From Desulfobia sp. (GTDB taxonomy: Bacteria; Desulfobacterota; Desulfobulbia; Desulfobulbales; SURF-16): a stretch of DNA of 5,781 nucleotides. The DNA is taken from positions 1 to 5,781 of the forward strand of contig JAUWDC010000094.1 of assembly GCA_030608985.1 (NCBI GenBank), in the 5' to 3' direction. A program made the position numbers and the translations under genes. The first letter of the stretch is position 1; each line of letters opens with the position of its first letter. Below are positions 5,191-5,781 of the stretch, in pieces. The notes beneath the pieces were generated by a model. That model did no database searches. It saw only the letters and a list, made by a program, of their open reading frames with translations, and had not been told where the DNA came from.

Positions 5191-5781
5191 ATGAAATACC
5201 TGTGGCTAATCATATTTTTTGCTGTTCTTGTTTGGTCTGGAATAAATCCTAAAGATTCGTTTATATGGTTTCTGGAAGTGGCACCCGCGTTAATCGGGTT
5301 GATTATTCTGGGCGTGACATTTAAAACATTTCGCCTGACTACACTGGTCTATATCCTGATACTGATCCATTCAATTATCCTGATGATTGGGGGACATTAC
5401 ACTTACGCGGAAGTGCCATTTTTTGACTGGATAAAGGAGTATTTTGATCTTGCAAGGAACAATTATGATAAGATTGGTCATTTCGCCCAGGGATTTATTC
5501 CTGCCATAATAGCGCGAGAGATTTTACTGCGAAAAAATGTGGTGACCCAGACATCTTGGCTAGCCTTCATTGTTGTATCCATTTGCCTTGCCATTAGTGC
5601 TTTTTATGAACTTATCGAATGGTGGGTTGCTGAACTGAGCGGAGAATCGGCAGAGGCTTTTCTCGCCACCCAGGGGGATGTATGGGACACCCAGTCCGAT
5701 ATGGCCATAGCACTATTGGGATCTATTATGGCTCTCATTATATTATCAAGAATACATGATAACCAACTGAAAGATATAGGT
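5191..5781 (+). CDS. YjdF/DUF2238-family inner-membrane protein (3' end cut by the window)
   Basis: The frame opens at ATG 5191 and reaches the window end without a stop, giving 197 residues. E. coli YjdF has about 209, so only a short tail is missing. Hydrophobic segments lie at about 3-17, 24-44, 50-68, 98-112, 123-142 and 172-186, consistent with six membrane helices. Conserved family features are IGGHYTYAEVP (66-76), NNYDKIGHFAQGF (90-102), FYELIEWW (138-145) and GDVWDTQSDM (162-171). The invariant-looking His69, His97, Glu140, Glu143, Asp163, Asp166 and Asp170 could form a metal or catalytic cluster near the membrane, but no reaction is established for the family that I know of. ATG 5191 has no Shine-Dalgarno. 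In-frame GTG 5158 has AAGGG at a good distance and would add MSDQACLHRFT; an in-frame TAA at 5143 limits any further extension. Confidence 0.87.
   Translation, partial: MKYLWLIIFFAVLVWSGINPKDSFIWFLEVAPALIGLIILGVTFKTFRLTTLVYILILIHSIILMIGGHYTYAEVPFFDWIKEYFDLARNNYDKIGHFAQGFIPAIIAREILLRKNVVTQTSWLAFIVVSICLAISAFYELIEWWVAELSGESAEAFLATQGDVWDTQSDMAIALLGSIMALIILSRIHDNQLKDIG

Overview
The window carries six co-directional protein genes on the + strand, plus a seventh cut at its right edge or very nearly complete there. There are no RNA genes, CRISPR arrays or transposase genes. The first gene encodes LpxI, a lipid A enzyme, so the organism makes lipopolysaccharide and is Gram-negative. LpxI, a nucleotidyltransferase plus phosphotransferase pair ahead of der, moderate to AT-leaning composition and intergenic repeats coding for NPKSEI-like strings all suggest a Desulfobacterota (deltaproteobacterial) or similar environmental genome. 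That placement is inference, not proof.

Layout: (1) lpxI, bases 1-846, whose extreme 5' end looks frame-broken or lies at an assembly edge. (2) A 198-base palindromic, MITE-like repeat at 849-1046, with long inverted arms, terminal inverted repeats and a 5-base flanking duplication, wedged exactly between lpxI and the next gene. (3) A sugar-1-phosphate nucleotidyltransferase with a C-terminal beta-helix tail (1046-1915). (4) An AmgK-like sugar kinase of the aminoglycoside phosphotransferase fold (1931-2989). (5) der, the double GTPase of 50S ribosome assembly (2986-4329), overlapping the kinase gene by four bases. (6) A small two-helix membrane protein with a zinc ribbon (4367-4612). (7) A YjbQ-family protein (4665-5090). 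(8) A YjdF/DUF2238 multi-pass membrane protein running off the right end (from about 5191).

Genes 1 to 4 form a cell-envelope block. LpxI cleaves UDP-diacylglucosamine for lipid A. The kinase and nucleotidyltransferase resemble the AmgK/MurU pair that turns recovered cell-wall amino sugars into UDP-sugars, although the true substrate cannot be read from sequence. Der is coupled to this block by gene overlap. The last three genes have no evident shared pathway.

The most notable observation is the repeat. If it is excised together with one copy of its TGAAG duplication, the nucleotidyltransferase frame begins with a TTG overlapping the lpxI stop, nine bases after a perfect GGAGG at the end of lpxI. 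The element therefore seems to have split a translationally coupled gene pair while supplying the A of a new ATG start. I saw no wholly new multi-gene system; the genes belong to known families.
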